A stretch of DNA of 64,000 bases, from positions 62,001 through 126,000 of the forward strand of contig UCGV01000009.1 of NCBI GenBank assembly GCA_900471925.1, written 5' to 3'. Under the pieces are notes generated by a model. The model was not told where the DNA came from. It did no database searches and was given only the letters and a program-made list of their open reading frames with translations. Origin of the DNA: Hyphomicrobiales bacterium (GTDB taxonomy: Bacteria; Pseudomonadota; Alphaproteobacteria; Rhizobiales; Rhizobiaceae). The translations under genes and the position numbers were made by a program. Shown here one piece after another: positions 16,988 through 24,300 of the stretch; within the stretch, counting starts at the first letter, position 1, and each line of letters starts with the position of its first letter.

Positions 16988-17368
16988 ATGACTGGAAGGA
17001 CAGACCTCGACCGCCGCACTGTACTGTGTGCCATCACGGCCGCGTCGGGCAGCATTCTGACATCGGCGCTCTTGGCAGGGCCCGCCTCGGCCCAGTCGAG
17101 CACGCAGCCTGCCGTGGCCGGGCCGACCGACTTCGAACCCATCGACGTGAAGATCAAGGATAACACCGTCTTCGTGCGGCGTTACGGCAGTGGGTCGCCG
17201 GTGCTTCTGGTGCATGGTTTTCCCCGATCCAGCCTGATGTGGCGCTTCGTGGCGCCGCTTCTGGCCGTGGACCACACCGTGATCTGCGTCGATCTGCGCG
17301 GCTACGGATAAAGCGGCGTGCCGGCCTCGACCGAAGATCATTTTGCCGGATTATCACACCATAGTTGA
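16988..17368 (+). pseudogene. Alpha/beta hydrolase remnant (Tat-exported), in-frame stop and 3' loss
   Basis: The ATG at 16988, with AGGAG upstream, opens a Tat-type signal (DRRTVL, a hydrophobic stretch and a PASA cleavage-like site) and the first strands of an alpha/beta hydrolase: [16 protein letters not shown] with the oxyanion HGF, then [10 protein letters not shown]. The frame stops at 17309-17311, 107 codons in, exactly where family members continue with a serine-glycine-rich stretch. Past the TAA the same frame reads SGVPASTEDHF, the expected continuation, then loses similarity and stops again at 17366. The nucleophile elbow and the catalytic Asp/His region are absent. So this is a nonsense-mutated and 3'-truncated gene, originally like haloacid/epoxide hydrolase-type exported enzymes. 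Confidence 0.8.
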
Positions 17369-17403
17369 GAGCAGCGACAGTGACTCCATTGAATCCTAGT
17401 CGC

Positions 17404-17519
17404 ATGGGATTTGAGAAGGGCGCCGACGAGATACAGCAGCGGCCCTTCTCCCATTGATTTTGCAGCATCAGCGGCTGTAAATTACACGCGCTGGATGCTA
17501 GGTCAGTGACCTCGGTCAC
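17404..17519. repeat. Inverted repeats downstream of the hydrolase remnant
   Basis: GAGAAGGGC (17413-17421) pairs with GCCCTTCTC (17442-17450) around a 20-base loop. Outer ATGGG/CCCAT bases extend the stem past a bulge. Further on, AGGTCAGTGACCT (17500-17512) and GTGACC-TC-GGTCAC (17506-17519) are two overlapping palindromes. Neither has a clear T-run. They may be protein-binding sites or traces of a lost mobile segment. Confidence 0.4.
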
Positions 17520-17621
17520 ATGTTTGAGACGTCGCCGACCATGATGGAATTCTAATATTCAAGTGCTATTGGCCGCGAATCAGCTCAAGATGCCTGATGT
17601 TCCTGGGGGGAAGAGGAAAAC

Positions 17622-17711
17622 ATGTTAAATCGTACTCAGCAATTGCTCATCACTGCGACGGTGTCTCTACTTCTATGGGCCGCGCTCTTTAAGCTAGCGG
17701 GCTGGATATAG
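17622..17711 (+). CDS. Possible 29-residue membrane peptide
   Basis: A short frame starting MLNRTQQLLI has a strong ribosome site (GGGGGGAAGAGGAAAAC) before its ATG and a single hydrophobic helix of about 20 residues ending in KLAGWI. A polar N-terminus followed by one helix is the common form of small bacterial membrane proteins. No neighbour points to a function. It could also be chance, but the ribosome site and composition are better than for other short frames here. Confidence 0.4.
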   Translation: MLNRTQQLLITATVSLLLWAALFKLAGWI

Positions 17712-17746
17712 ACAGTTGCAGCTTCCGAACGGGACTATCTTCTACG

Positions 17747-18040
17747 TTACGCCGGCCCCCGGGCGCCTTGCAGATGGTCGGTCGTCGTCGAAACGTCGCG
17801 CCGCAGTTCGATGGCTACATTCGAAGGAGCGATTTGACGGTAATAAAAGTCAGTTCGGTCGGCAGCAATCTTGAGTCCAACAACGTTTCCGAATGTGACG
17901 CTTCTATGCGTTCTCACCGTTCCGTCGTTAAGTGTGATGACTAGAACACTTGTCTCCAAGCTATATGATACGTCGACTATTTGGGCAGATTTGACAGGTG
18001 AGCGCGAAAATACTCGCCACCTTCTTGGAATTTTAAACAT
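17747..18040 (-). CDS. Small protein with a KTSC-like domain
   Basis: A 97-residue basic protein starting MFKIPRRWRVF. Residues about 16-75 match the pattern of KTSC domains: SPVKSAQIVDVSYSLET, then VLVITLNDGTVRTHRSV as a strand pair, and a DFYYRQI end. KTSC proteins are small, often linked to lysyl-tRNA synthetase or found in phages, and their role is unclear. The ATG at 18040 has AAGGGGAACG before it, which decides the start; the open frame extends further upstream without a ribosome site. No operon partner is visible. Confidence 0.55.
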   Translation of the reverse strand: MFKIPRRWRVFSRSPVKSAQIVDVSYSLETSVLVITLNDGTVRTHRSVTFGNVVGLKIAADRTDFYYRQIAPSNVAIELRRDVSTTTDHLQGARGPA

Positions 18041-18213
18041 AAACGTTCCCCTTGTTTTGGGGTTGTTATATGGCTCGATCTGCAAATGCGACAAGCTGAA
18101 CATTGACAATTGGTAAATCTGCAGAGCTGGCGCCAAATCATGATCTCAGCTCACGCGGCGGTCAGCTTTGCTGCCCAGTCCTGCGACCGTCCCGCTTCAA
18201 CAACACGAAAAAA

Positions 18214-18233
18214 GGCCCCGCGATAACGGGGCC
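18214..18233 (-). terminator. Minus-strand hairpin terminator
   Basis: GGCCCCG / CGGGGCC with a 6-base loop is preceded on the plus strand by an A-run, so on the minus strand the stem is followed by a run of T. The nearest minus-strand gene that could use it is the small frame at 18661-18849. Confidence 0.7.
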
Positions 18234-18380
18234 AACGTTGACATATGGAAATACGACCGGGGTGGTGAGGATCAACTGGCCGGCCATGCCCGCGAAATGC
18301 TCGATGGAGAGAAAAGTTCCAACACCGAAGAGGGCTGGTTCATGGCCCCATCATCTTCGGCGGACTTGCCTAAACGCAAA

Positions 18381-18406
18381 CCCGCCACCGCTGGGTGACG
18401 GGCTTT
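18381..18406 (+). terminator. Plus-strand hairpin terminator, no clear gene upstream
   Basis: CCCGCCACC and GGGTGACGGG pair with one mismatch around a 3-base loop and are followed by CTTTT. No convincing plus-strand gene ends just before it, so an unrecognised short transcript is possible. Confidence 0.5.
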
Positions 18407-18596
18407 TCCTGGGGAGCACATTAGTAATATGCCTGTTGCATGAACATCCTGCGCGAAGATGGTTTACGGCATGTTAATGAACGTAATCCCCACCGCCCCA
18501 TTATCGCACACTAGTTCGTGGAACGAGATCGGACTGCAGACATTCTGTTGTTGCGTCGTGTGTGCACCCCAAGTCGCACGGCTAGCCGAAAGGCGG

Positions 18597-18632
18597 AAGG
18601 CTCGTCGCTGTGACAAGGGGCGAGCCTTTTTT
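18597..18632 (+). terminator. Plus-strand hairpin terminator, no clear gene upstream
   Basis: AAGGCTCG (18597-18604) pairs with CGAGCCTT (18621-18628) and is followed by TTTT. It is the second plus-strand terminator in 250 bases without an evident gene before it. Confidence 0.6.
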
Positions 18633-18660
18633 CCACCGCCCCCTCATCATCACAGAGTCG

Positions 18661-18849
18661 CTACCAGTAACTTACATCATGATCGGCGCATTTTTCGGGG
18701 CTCCAGCCCTCGTCTCTCATCTCGCGCCAATAGATGGGGGCAACCGCTGCAGCGTAGGCTTCAGGCTCCCTTCCAAAAGGCTTGCGACCAGCGCGGCACC
18801 AAAGCCGGATCCGTTCGGCAAACCGCCGGCAGAATTCTTCTTCGGACAT
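18661..18849 (-). CDS. Small hypothetical protein, 62 residues
   Basis: A short acidic-and-aromatic protein starting MSEEEFCRRFAERI and ending in ECADHDVSYW-like sequence (here CADHDVSYW). A pattern of an N-terminal EEF helix, a central Tyr/Ala helix, and a C-terminal Asp-x-x-Tyr-Trp end is common among tiny rhizobial and phage-borne proteins of unknown function, as far as I recall. The ribosome site is weak. A minus-strand terminator at 18.22 kb could close its transcript. I do not know what it does. Confidence 0.45.
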   Translation of the reverse strand: MSEEEFCRRFAERIRLWCRAGRKPFGREPEAYAAAVAPIYWREMRDEGWSPEKCADHDVSYW

Positions 18850-18968
18850 GCCAAAAAACTAACACGCGCCAAGATTTCATCAAGCGTGACCCCCCACCGC
18901 CCCATCATCAAACGGTGATTGACCTCAAGATTGCAGCACGCAAATTGATATGATCGGGGATTAGAAGC

Positions 18969-19214
18969 ATGCCTTTGAAAGTGCTTTTCCTTGCTGCATT
19001 CGCGTTGTTCGCTTCAGCAGAGGTCGCGCTGGCCTCCCCCGGGGTTCCCATCAACTGTCGGAAGTGGATTGACGGAAGTTCAAGTACAGGGGGCGGCGCG
19101 CAAATATCAAAGATATTCGCGTCTTCGGGCAAGTCGTCAATCGGGCTTAGCCCACTGGTCCATTATTCTAAAAAAGCCCCGCGATGGCGGGGCAAGTTGG
19201 TTGCCAAGCGTTGA
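18969..19214 (+). CDS. Possible small exported protein, 81 residues
   Basis: The frame starts MPLKVLFLAAFALF and has a convincing signal peptide with a cleavage-like site after ALA at about residue 22. GGGGATTAGAAG lies before the ATG. The mature part includes GVPINCRKWIDG and then becomes Ser/Gly-rich and basic. A minus-strand terminator hairpin (19176-19193) lies within the last third of the frame, so the true gene may be shorter or decayed by a change near the end. No function can be given. Confidence 0.4.
   Translation: MPLKVLFLAAFALFASAEVALASPGVPINCRKWIDGSSSTGGGAQISKIFASSGKSSIGLSPLVHYSKKAPRWRGKLVAKR
19176..19193 (-). terminator. Minus-strand hairpin terminator without a recognised gene
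   Basis: GCCCCGC / GCGGGGC with a 4-base loop; on the minus strand it is followed by TTTTTT. It points to a minus-strand transcript coming from the 19.2-20.0 kb stretch, where I find no convincing gene. Confidence 0.65.
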
Positions 19215-19520
19215 GGAACAATCGCGGCGTGGCATTGATAGAATGCCCGGCAATTGGGAAGGTTCCTGGATCGCGAGATCGTGACCCGACTGCCCTCGAG
19301 CGGCGCCGGTCATCCGTTCCCAAGCAAACCGCCGGCGCCTACGCCGTGGTGACCACAATGCTCGGCGCATTCCAGCACTGCGACCGTTTCGGCCAAGAAG
19401 ATATCCGCGCTTTGACGTGGTTTTTTTGAGCTAGACGCGAAATGCGCAAACTGCTTCAATTCGTCAGCTAATCGGGTCGCCAGCCACTCGAATTCCTGCG
19501 GAGGTTTTCGAGGTGGATTG

Positions 19521-19553
19521 GATCGGGGAGTGCTAAACCACCCCCGATCTTTT
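19521..19553 (+). terminator. Plus-strand hairpin terminator
   Basis: GATCGGGG (19521-19528) pairs with CCCCGATC (19542-19549), followed by TTTTCC. Inner bases GTG/CAC can extend the pairing. No definite gene ends just upstream. Confidence 0.65.
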
Positions 19554-19869
19554 CCTCCCTTGGCACTCTTCTGTTCAGTTTACGAGGTCCGACCGACGGC
19601 TCTCCGCTTCGTTGCGGAAAAGGTCAATGAAGCCGTCACTATCCATGAGGGTCGAAACGACTTTGTCATCGAGGATGAAGATTACGAGCCAATGCTCGCT
19701 GTTGACCTGGATTGCCATTTGAATTGATCTCATCGCCGCCCCGCTGACGAGGACAACAGTATGGAACCCAGCGTTCGATCTAGTCGCAGATATGAGGGGA
19801 AAAAAGCCGGCCGGAGCGGGTAGGGAGGAGCCGACGCGGGATTCAATCCATGCTGCGGCAAAGCGCCTT

Positions 19870-19972
19870 CGCCGAGGGTTTCGGCGATGCGAGGCTGGTC
19901 GCGGCGCTTGTTGCTGCCCTCTTCGGGTTGCACTCGTGCGTGCCGCCGATACGGCACGGAACAGGGCAGCAA
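19870..19972. repeat. Cluster of palindromes, RIME-like
   Basis: Three inverted repeats lie within about 100 bases: CGCCGA/TCGGCG (19870-19886); a 10-bp outer stem TTGCTGCCCT (19911-19920) with AGGGCAGCAA (19963-19972); and inside it GTGCCG/CGGCAC (19940-19957). No T-run follows on either strand, so it is not a normal terminator. Nested palindromes between genes are the form of Rhizobium-specific intergenic mosaic elements (RIME), but identity with that family is not shown here. Confidence 0.5.
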
Positions 19973-20042
19973 AAGGCGAAGAGCCGGCGCCGGCGATGGA
20001 AATGAATTGCTCCCATTCGCCTCTTCCCCATCCTTTGCCCTG

Positions 20043-20564
20043 CTATTGTGGCCTGCTTGAACCGTCCCAGCTAGGATGGAATCGTACCATGTGCGCCGTG
20101 TCGACATAGCGGCCGCGTGTAAAAAGGTCGAGGCGGGAGACGCTCTCCTGCACGAAGCCCATTTTCTCATAGAGAGCAATCGCCTTCGCGTTGGTCGACG
20201 CGACTGACAGCTCCAGTCTGAGGATGTTGAGCCAGTTGTCGCCCATGTTCAGCATTTCGGACATCAGGGCTCGGCCCACGCCCTTGCCTTGCGCTTCCGG
20301 ATGAACGCAGATTCCGAATGTTGCGACATGCTTTCGTCTCGGCGCGCGATTGAGGATCATGCCGAGATGGCCAACGACGTTACCGTCGTATTCGGCGGCC
20401 AGTTCCACGCCCTCCGGGTCGCGGAGCTTGTAGAAATCCTGCCAGAAGCGTGCGTCGCGAAAGGGCAGTTGCGTCGTATAGGCAACCACGTCTTCGAATG
20501 AATATATTTCGGCAAGGGCCGTTGCGTCTTCCGGCCGGACGGTGCGGATTTTCACAGCTGGCAT
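20043..20564 (-). CDS. GNAT-family N-acetyltransferase
   Basis: A 173-residue GNAT protein. The acetyl-CoA-binding motif is FGICVHPEAQGKGVGRALM around residues 83-101 (Q/RxxGxG/A form: QGKGVG), followed by LRLELSVASTNAKAIALYEKMGF, the usual motif B. It transfers an acetyl group from acetyl-CoA to an amine, such as an amino acid, peptide or aminoglycoside-like compound. The ATG at 20564 has GGAGACCGCTC upstream and is preferred over an earlier in-frame ATG. It is the last gene after regulator, binding protein and M24 peptidase, about 150 bases downstream of the peptidase, so it may acetylate a product of the imported peptide. That is inference. Confidence 0.85.
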   Translation of the reverse strand: MPAVKIRTVRPEDATALAEIYSFEDVVAYTTQLPFRDARFWQDFYKLRDPEGVELAAEYDGNVVGHLGMILNRAPRRKHVATFGICVHPEAQGKGVGRALMSEMLNMGDNWLNILRLELSVASTNAKAIALYEKMGFVQESVSRLDLFTRGRYVDTAHMVRFHPSWDGSSRPQ

Positions 20565-20715
20565 GAGCGGTCTCCATTGCAAGGGCATCAAGGATAGGAA
20601 AGGGCGCAGTGCCTCACGGGGCGGGCGAAACCCGCTCCGATGAAGCGTTCAAGACGATCAGATCAGAGTTTTCTCGCGCCGTTCCGCGTCACCTCTTCTG
20701 AATGAACGGGGTGTC

Positions 20716-21810
20716 TCAGACGCGAAAAGCCTCGCGCGGCAGTTCGGAAAGCACCTCGGCATGGTCGCTACGCAGGATGACGATTTCCTCCAGCCGGATA
20801 CCGAAACGTCCCGCGAGATAGATGCCGGGTTCGATGGAGAAGACGTTGCCCTCCTGGAGGATGGCCTCGGAACTGGCGGTGATGTAGGGCAGCTCATGCG
20901 TGTCGATGCCGAGGCCGTGGCCGGTGCGATGCAGAAAGGCCTCACCGTAGCCGGCTTCGGCAATCACATCGCGGGCGGCCTTGTCGACATCCTTTGCGGC
21001 GACCCCTGGCTTTGCGGCAGCGATTGCGGCCTGTACGGCCCGCTCCAGGACGGCATGGACTTCGTCGAACTGCTCGGGTGCCTCGCCGATCACGGCCACG
21101 CGGGTCATGTCGCTCGGATAGCCGCGGCTGCGGCCGCCGATATCGATGAGGACCGCATCGTTTTCGCCGAGCGCGTGGTTGCCCGTGTGGTGATGGGGAA
21201 AGGCGCCGTTTGCGCCGAAGCAGACGCTGGTGAATTCGGGCGTCGCGCCGTGAGCCTTATAGTGGTCCCGAACGACGGTCGCGACTTCCAACTCCGTCAC
21301 GCCCGGTTTCAGCGCCGCAAAGGCCGCGCGCATCGCGTCGTCGTTGATGCGGGCATTGTGTTTGAGCCGCTCATATTCGTCGCTGTCTTTCTGCGCCCGG
21401 AGGAAGCCCACGGTGTCGCCGGTGAATTTGCGGCTGGCGCCAGGCAGGGCATCGAGCACAAGAAGTGCGAAATCCGCGCGCATGGTCTCGTCGAGTACGA
21501 TCTCGGGGTTTTCTGGAACGCCTGTCGCAGCAAGCAATGCTGCGAGCGCGCCGTCAGGGCCTTCGGCATCCGACCAGGGATGAAATGGCAAAGACGTGTG
21601 CTGGCGCGAGCTCTCGGTATTCAGCGCCGGCATCAGGAAACCGGCATAGGCCTGGCTGACCATCAGCATGACAGGCCGCTCATCACCGTGAGGCGAGAGA
21701 TCTGCAAGCCACTTCATATGCGACGACGGTCCCAGGACCACGAGATCGGTCCCCGTTTCGGCCATGCGTGCGCGCAACCGCTGCATGCGGATTTCTGTTG
21801 TCGACGACAT
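20716..21810 (-). CDS. M24-family metallopeptidase (Xaa-Pro peptidase-like)
   Basis: A 364-residue pita-bread enzyme. An N-terminal creatinase-type domain of about 120 residues is followed by the catalytic domain. The metal ligands are visible: Asp in LIDIGGRSRG, Asp in PSDMTR, His in HRTGHGLGID, Glu in SIEPGIYLAG and Glu in RLEEIV. All five being kept favours a dinuclear-metal aminopeptidase or dipeptidase over a metal-free creatinase. Ectoine hydrolase is another M24 enzyme to keep in mind. The ATG at 21810 has AAGGAACG before it. It sits between the peptide-binding-protein gene and a GNAT gene, which fits intracellular cleavage of peptides brought in by the divergent DppBCDF importer. Confidence 0.9.
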   Translation of the reverse strand: MSSTTEIRMQRLRARMAETGTDLVVLGPSSHMKWLADLSPHGDERPVMLMVSQAYAGFLMPALNTESSRQHTSLPFHPWSDAEGPDGALAALLAATGVPENPEIVLDETMRADFALLVLDALPGASRKFTGDTVGFLRAQKDSDEYERLKHNARINDDAMRAAFAALKPGVTELEVATVVRDHYKAHGATPEFTSVCFGANGAFPHHHTGNHALGENDAVLIDIGGRSRGYPSDMTRVAVIGEAPEQFDEVHAVLERAVQAAIAAAKPGVAAKDVDKAARDVIAEAGYGEAFLHRTGHGLGIDTHELPYITASSEAILQEGNVFSIEPGIYLAGRFGIRLEEIVILRSDHAEVLSELPREAFRV

Positions 21811-21887
21811 CAGTTCGTTCCTTGGATTTTTGAGATTTGAGGTTGGCCTGACAGGCACGCGGGCAGATCGGCGCCTGCGGTGGCGCA

Positions 21888-21919
21888 AAGGCAGCGGCGA
21901 CAGATGCCGCCGCTGCCTT
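21888..21919 (-). promoter_or_regulatory. Intercistronic hairpin after the peptide-binding-protein gene
   Basis: A perfect 12-bp stem (AAGGCAGCGGCG with CGCCGCTGCCTT, 8-base loop) begins 5 bases after the binding-protein stop, before the peptidase gene. On the minus strand it is followed by TTT only weakly (CTTTGCG), so it is probably a partial terminator or mRNA-stability element that keeps binding-protein levels high. Confidence 0.65.
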
Positions 21920-21924
21920 CATTC

Positions 21925-23514
21925 TCACTTGGTCTTCTTCACCAGGCGATAATAGACGAAGTCGGAATTGGCGCCGTTGACGTAGCCTTCGACCTTCTGG
22001 CTCATCGCCACCTGCTTCTGCGCCTGGAACATCACGACGATCGGCGAGTTTGCCTGCACCTTTTTCTGAAGGTCGACATACATCTCGTTGCGCTTTGCCT
22101 GGTCGGCTTCGGCGAGCGCCGCCTTCGTTTCCTTGTTCAGCTCATCCGGAACCGCCCAGGCATTCCGCCAGGTGGTGGTCGACTGGTACTTATCGTCGGC
22201 ATTGTCTTCGTTATAGGCGAAGGCCTTGGCATTGGAATGCGGATCCATGAAGTCCGGCCCCCAGTAGAGCAGCATCGCCTGATGCGTGCGGGCGCGGTAT
22301 TTGGTGATGACCTGGCTGCCGGTGCCGGGCAGGATCTCGAAGTTGATCCCGGCCTGGGCGAACGATGCCTGCAGCGACTGCGCCATGTCCGTGAACGGGG
22401 TCGAGTTGATCACATCCAGCGAGATGTCGATCGGCGTCTTGACGCCTGCGTCGGCGAGGATCTTCTTCGCCTTGGCTGGATCGAAGCTATAGGGGTTTTC
22501 ATCGAGCGAGCCGGGGAAGCCCTTCGGCCAGAAGGCCTGGTGCGTCTCCATCTGCCCCTTCAAAAAGGAATCCGTCATTCCCTTGTAGTCCACGAGATAG
22601 CGCGCGGCCTCCCACACGGCCGGCGGCGTCAGCGATTCCGTCTTCTGATTGAAGGACAGGAAGTGCACTGCGGCCTGTGGGTAGGTTTCGACCTTCACGC
22701 TGTCGCCAAGGTTGCCTACCTGGTCAGGCGTCAGGTTTTTCGCCATGTCCACATCGCCGGACTTCAGCATCAGCTGCTGGGTCGCGGCTTCCGCCACATG
22801 GCGGATGATGACCTGGCGCATGGCCGGCGCACCCTTGAAGTAGCCGGCGTTTGCATCGAGTGCCATCAACTCGCCGGCGCGGTAGGTTTTAAGCTTGAAC
22901 GGACCGGTACCGGCCGAATTGGCGTTGAGCCATGCATTGCCGAAGTCGCCGCCGGTTTCATGGGCCTTGACGGTTTCCGCATCGACCACCGAGCCGGGAC
23001 GGGCGGCAAGGACGTTCAGCACGAAAGCCGACGAGAAGTCGCCGTCATATTTCACGACAACCTTGTTGGCGCCATCGGCGGTGACCATTTTCTCGATATT
23101 GTCAGGCGTCCAGCCAAGCTGGGTCAGGATGAAGGCCGGTGCCTTGTTAAGCGCCACTACACGCTTGAACGAGTAGATCACGTCTTCCGGGCGCAGCGGG
23201 TTACCGGAATGGAACTTGACGCCGTCGCGCAGCGTGAAGGTGATGGTCTTGGCCGCGTCGTCGGCTTTCCAGTCCGAGGCGAGGCCACCGACCAGTTTCG
23301 TTGTATCCTCGGCATCATATTGCACGAGACGGTCATAGACCTGCGTGACATATTCGCCGGAAGAGAATTCATAGGCCTGCGCCGGATCGATCGCGACGAT
23401 GTCATCGATGTTCTGCGCGATGACGAGTACATCGGCGGGCGTCGCGGCGAGACTGCCCGTGGCCATCGGCAAGGAGAGAGCGGTGGCGAGCAAAACTGCC
23501 CGGAAGAAATTCAT
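21925..23514 (-). CDS. Peptide/nickel-type ABC transporter substrate-binding protein
   Basis: A 529-residue periplasmic protein of the SBP_bac_5 (DppA/OppA) family. It has a signal peptide of about 23 residues (MNFFRAVLLATALS, cut after SLA) and the family segment YVTQVYDRLVQYD near residue 55. FTLRDGVKFHSGNPL around residues 94-108 is the classic signature. No lipobox Cys is present. Its ATG overlaps the stop of the XRE regulator (ATGA), so binding protein and regulator are coupled. The cognate permeases and ATPases are transcribed divergently from 24.3 kb. The ligand is probably a di- or oligopeptide, given the peptidase downstream, but opine- or glycoside-type ligands also occur in this family. 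Confidence 0.93.
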   Translation of the reverse strand: MNFFRAVLLATALSLPMATGSLAATPADVLVIAQNIDDIVAIDPAQAYEFSSGEYVTQVYDRLVQYDAEDTTKLVGGLASDWKADDAAKTITFTLRDGVKFHSGNPLRPEDVIYSFKRVVALNKAPAFILTQLGWTPDNIEKMVTADGANKVVVKYDGDFSSAFVLNVLAARPGSVVDAETVKAHETGGDFGNAWLNANSAGTGPFKLKTYRAGELMALDANAGYFKGAPAMRQVIIRHVAEAATQQLMLKSGDVDMAKNLTPDQVGNLGDSVKVETYPQAAVHFLSFNQKTESLTPPAVWEAARYLVDYKGMTDSFLKGQMETHQAFWPKGFPGSLDENPYSFDPAKAKKILADAGVKTPIDISLDVINSTPFTDMAQSLQASFAQAGINFEILPGTGSQVITKYRARTHQAMLLYWGPDFMDPHSNAKAFAYNEDNADDKYQSTTTWRNAWAVPDELNKETKAALAEADQAKRNEMYVDLQKKVQANSPIVVMFQAQKQVAMSQKVEGYVNGANSDFVYYRLVKKTK

Positions 23515-24185
23515 GTGTTGTTCCCTTTCTTTCTGGAGGTTTTGGTGCGTGCAGGAGGCCGCACCTGTTTGGAATTGTCGACATCCGGCAGGTGGATGAT
23601 TTCGCGCGAGTGGAACATCGAGAGCGTCCCGGTCCAGAGCATCCTGGCCGGCACGCCGCTGTCATTCCACCAGGCATGCGGCCGGTTGCCGCGGAAATGC
23701 AGGCTGTCGCCGGCCGAAATGGTCAGGACCGTGTTGTCGACCTTTTGGGTAATTGTCCCCTCGAGCATGAAGAGAATTTCCTCGCCCTCGTGGCTGACGA
23801 CTTCAGAGCGATAGCCTGGCGGGATCGTCAGGATGAAGGAGGAGAGCACGCTGCCCGGAAATTCCGCACCGATGCGTTCATAGACGATCGACGAACCACC
23901 AACGGAAAATTTCTGGCGCTCGCCTTTGCGGGTCAGCGCGTCCTCGGCGCTCGGCGCGGCTATGAAGAATTCGACGCCGACATCGAGCGCACGGCTGATC
24001 TGTGCCAGCGTTCCAAGCGAAGGCGTGGAATGATCGCGCTCGACCTGGCTGAGGTAGCCGACCGAGATGCCGGAGGCGTCACCAAGCTGCTGCAGCGTCA
24101 TCTTCATCTGACGGCGGCGGGCACGGATCAGCGCGCCGACTTTCGGTGCGCCATCCGTTTCGAAATTCGATGCCGGGTCAGTCAT
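23511..24185 (-). CDS. XRE-family regulator with cupin domain
   Basis: A 224-residue protein with an N-terminal helix-turn-helix of the XRE type (about residues 20-75, including LQQLGDASGISVGYLSQVER) and a C-terminal cupin (about 105-190, with VVSHEGEEILFMLEG as cupin motif 1). PuuR-like regulators of this build control polyamine, amino-acid or peptide uptake genes and sense a small ligand with the cupin. The ATG at 24185 has GAGGGG upstream. It starts the minus-strand unit and faces the DppBCDF unit; an A/T-rich inverted repeat in the 115-bp gap is a candidate operator for both. Confidence 0.9.
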   Translation of the reverse strand: MTDPASNFETDGAPKVGALIRARRRQMKMTLQQLGDASGISVGYLSQVERDHSTPSLGTLAQISRALDVGVEFFIAAPSAEDALTRKGERQKFSVGGSSIVYERIGAEFPGSVLSSFILTIPPGYRSEVVSHEGEEILFMLEGTITQKVDNTVLTISAGDSLHFRGNRPHAWWNDSGVPARMLWTGTLSMFHSREIIHLPDVDNSKQVRPPARTKTSRKKGNNT

Positions 24186-24205
24186 GCGCTCGCCCCTCAC
24201 AATAA

Positions 24206-24228
24206 TTTTTTTGATATAACCAAAAAAA
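24206..24228. promoter_or_regulatory. Candidate operator between the XRE regulator and dpp-type operon
   Basis: TTTTTTTG and CAAAAAAA form 8-bp arms around the 7-base spacer ATATAAC. The site is 21 bases upstream of the regulator ATG and 73 bases upstream of the first permease start, so a bound dimer could act on both promoters. Confidence 0.5.
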
Positions 24229-24300
24229 CATGTACTGTCGCAAGCGAAAACTTTCGCCAGACGATCATCAGCGACATAAGAGATAAGGGGTATCCGGCGC

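Larger units (their letters stand above)
18488..18909. repeat. Three near-identical C-rich tracts
   Basis: The motif CCACCGCCCC followed by A/CT, then T/C-ATC occurs at 18488-18505, 18633-18651 and 18891-18909. On the minus strand two of the copies read as ATGGGGCGGTGGGG. Spacing is irregular (about 145 and 258 bases). They may be remains of repeated gene starts or a dispersed repeat. Confidence 0.45.
19194..20042. other. Gene-poor stretch with structured DNA
   Basis: Frames on both strands exist, but none has a domain, signal peptide and ribosome site together. A plus-strand frame ending at 19727 contains a protein-like tail (RFVAEKVNEAVTIHEG), but no good start was found, so I leave it uncalled. 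The stretch contains one terminator (19521-19553) and the palindrome cluster at 19.87-19.97 kb. Confidence 0.4.

Noticed and set aside
17312..20042. Phage or IS remnant in the gene-poor stretch
   Set aside because: The small ORFs and terminators suggested a decayed prophage, but no integrase, transposase, terminal repeat or attachment site could be found.
19730..20179. Minus-strand 149-codon frame next to the GNAT gene
   Set aside because: It overlaps the GNAT coding region and passes through the palindrome cluster; the product is low-complexity.
21880..23814. Very long plus-strand open frame (over 640 codons)
   Set aside because: It is antisense to the peptide-binding-protein and XRE genes, which have clear domains, signal peptide and overlaps. 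High GC produces such antisense frames; the translation has no recognisable domain.
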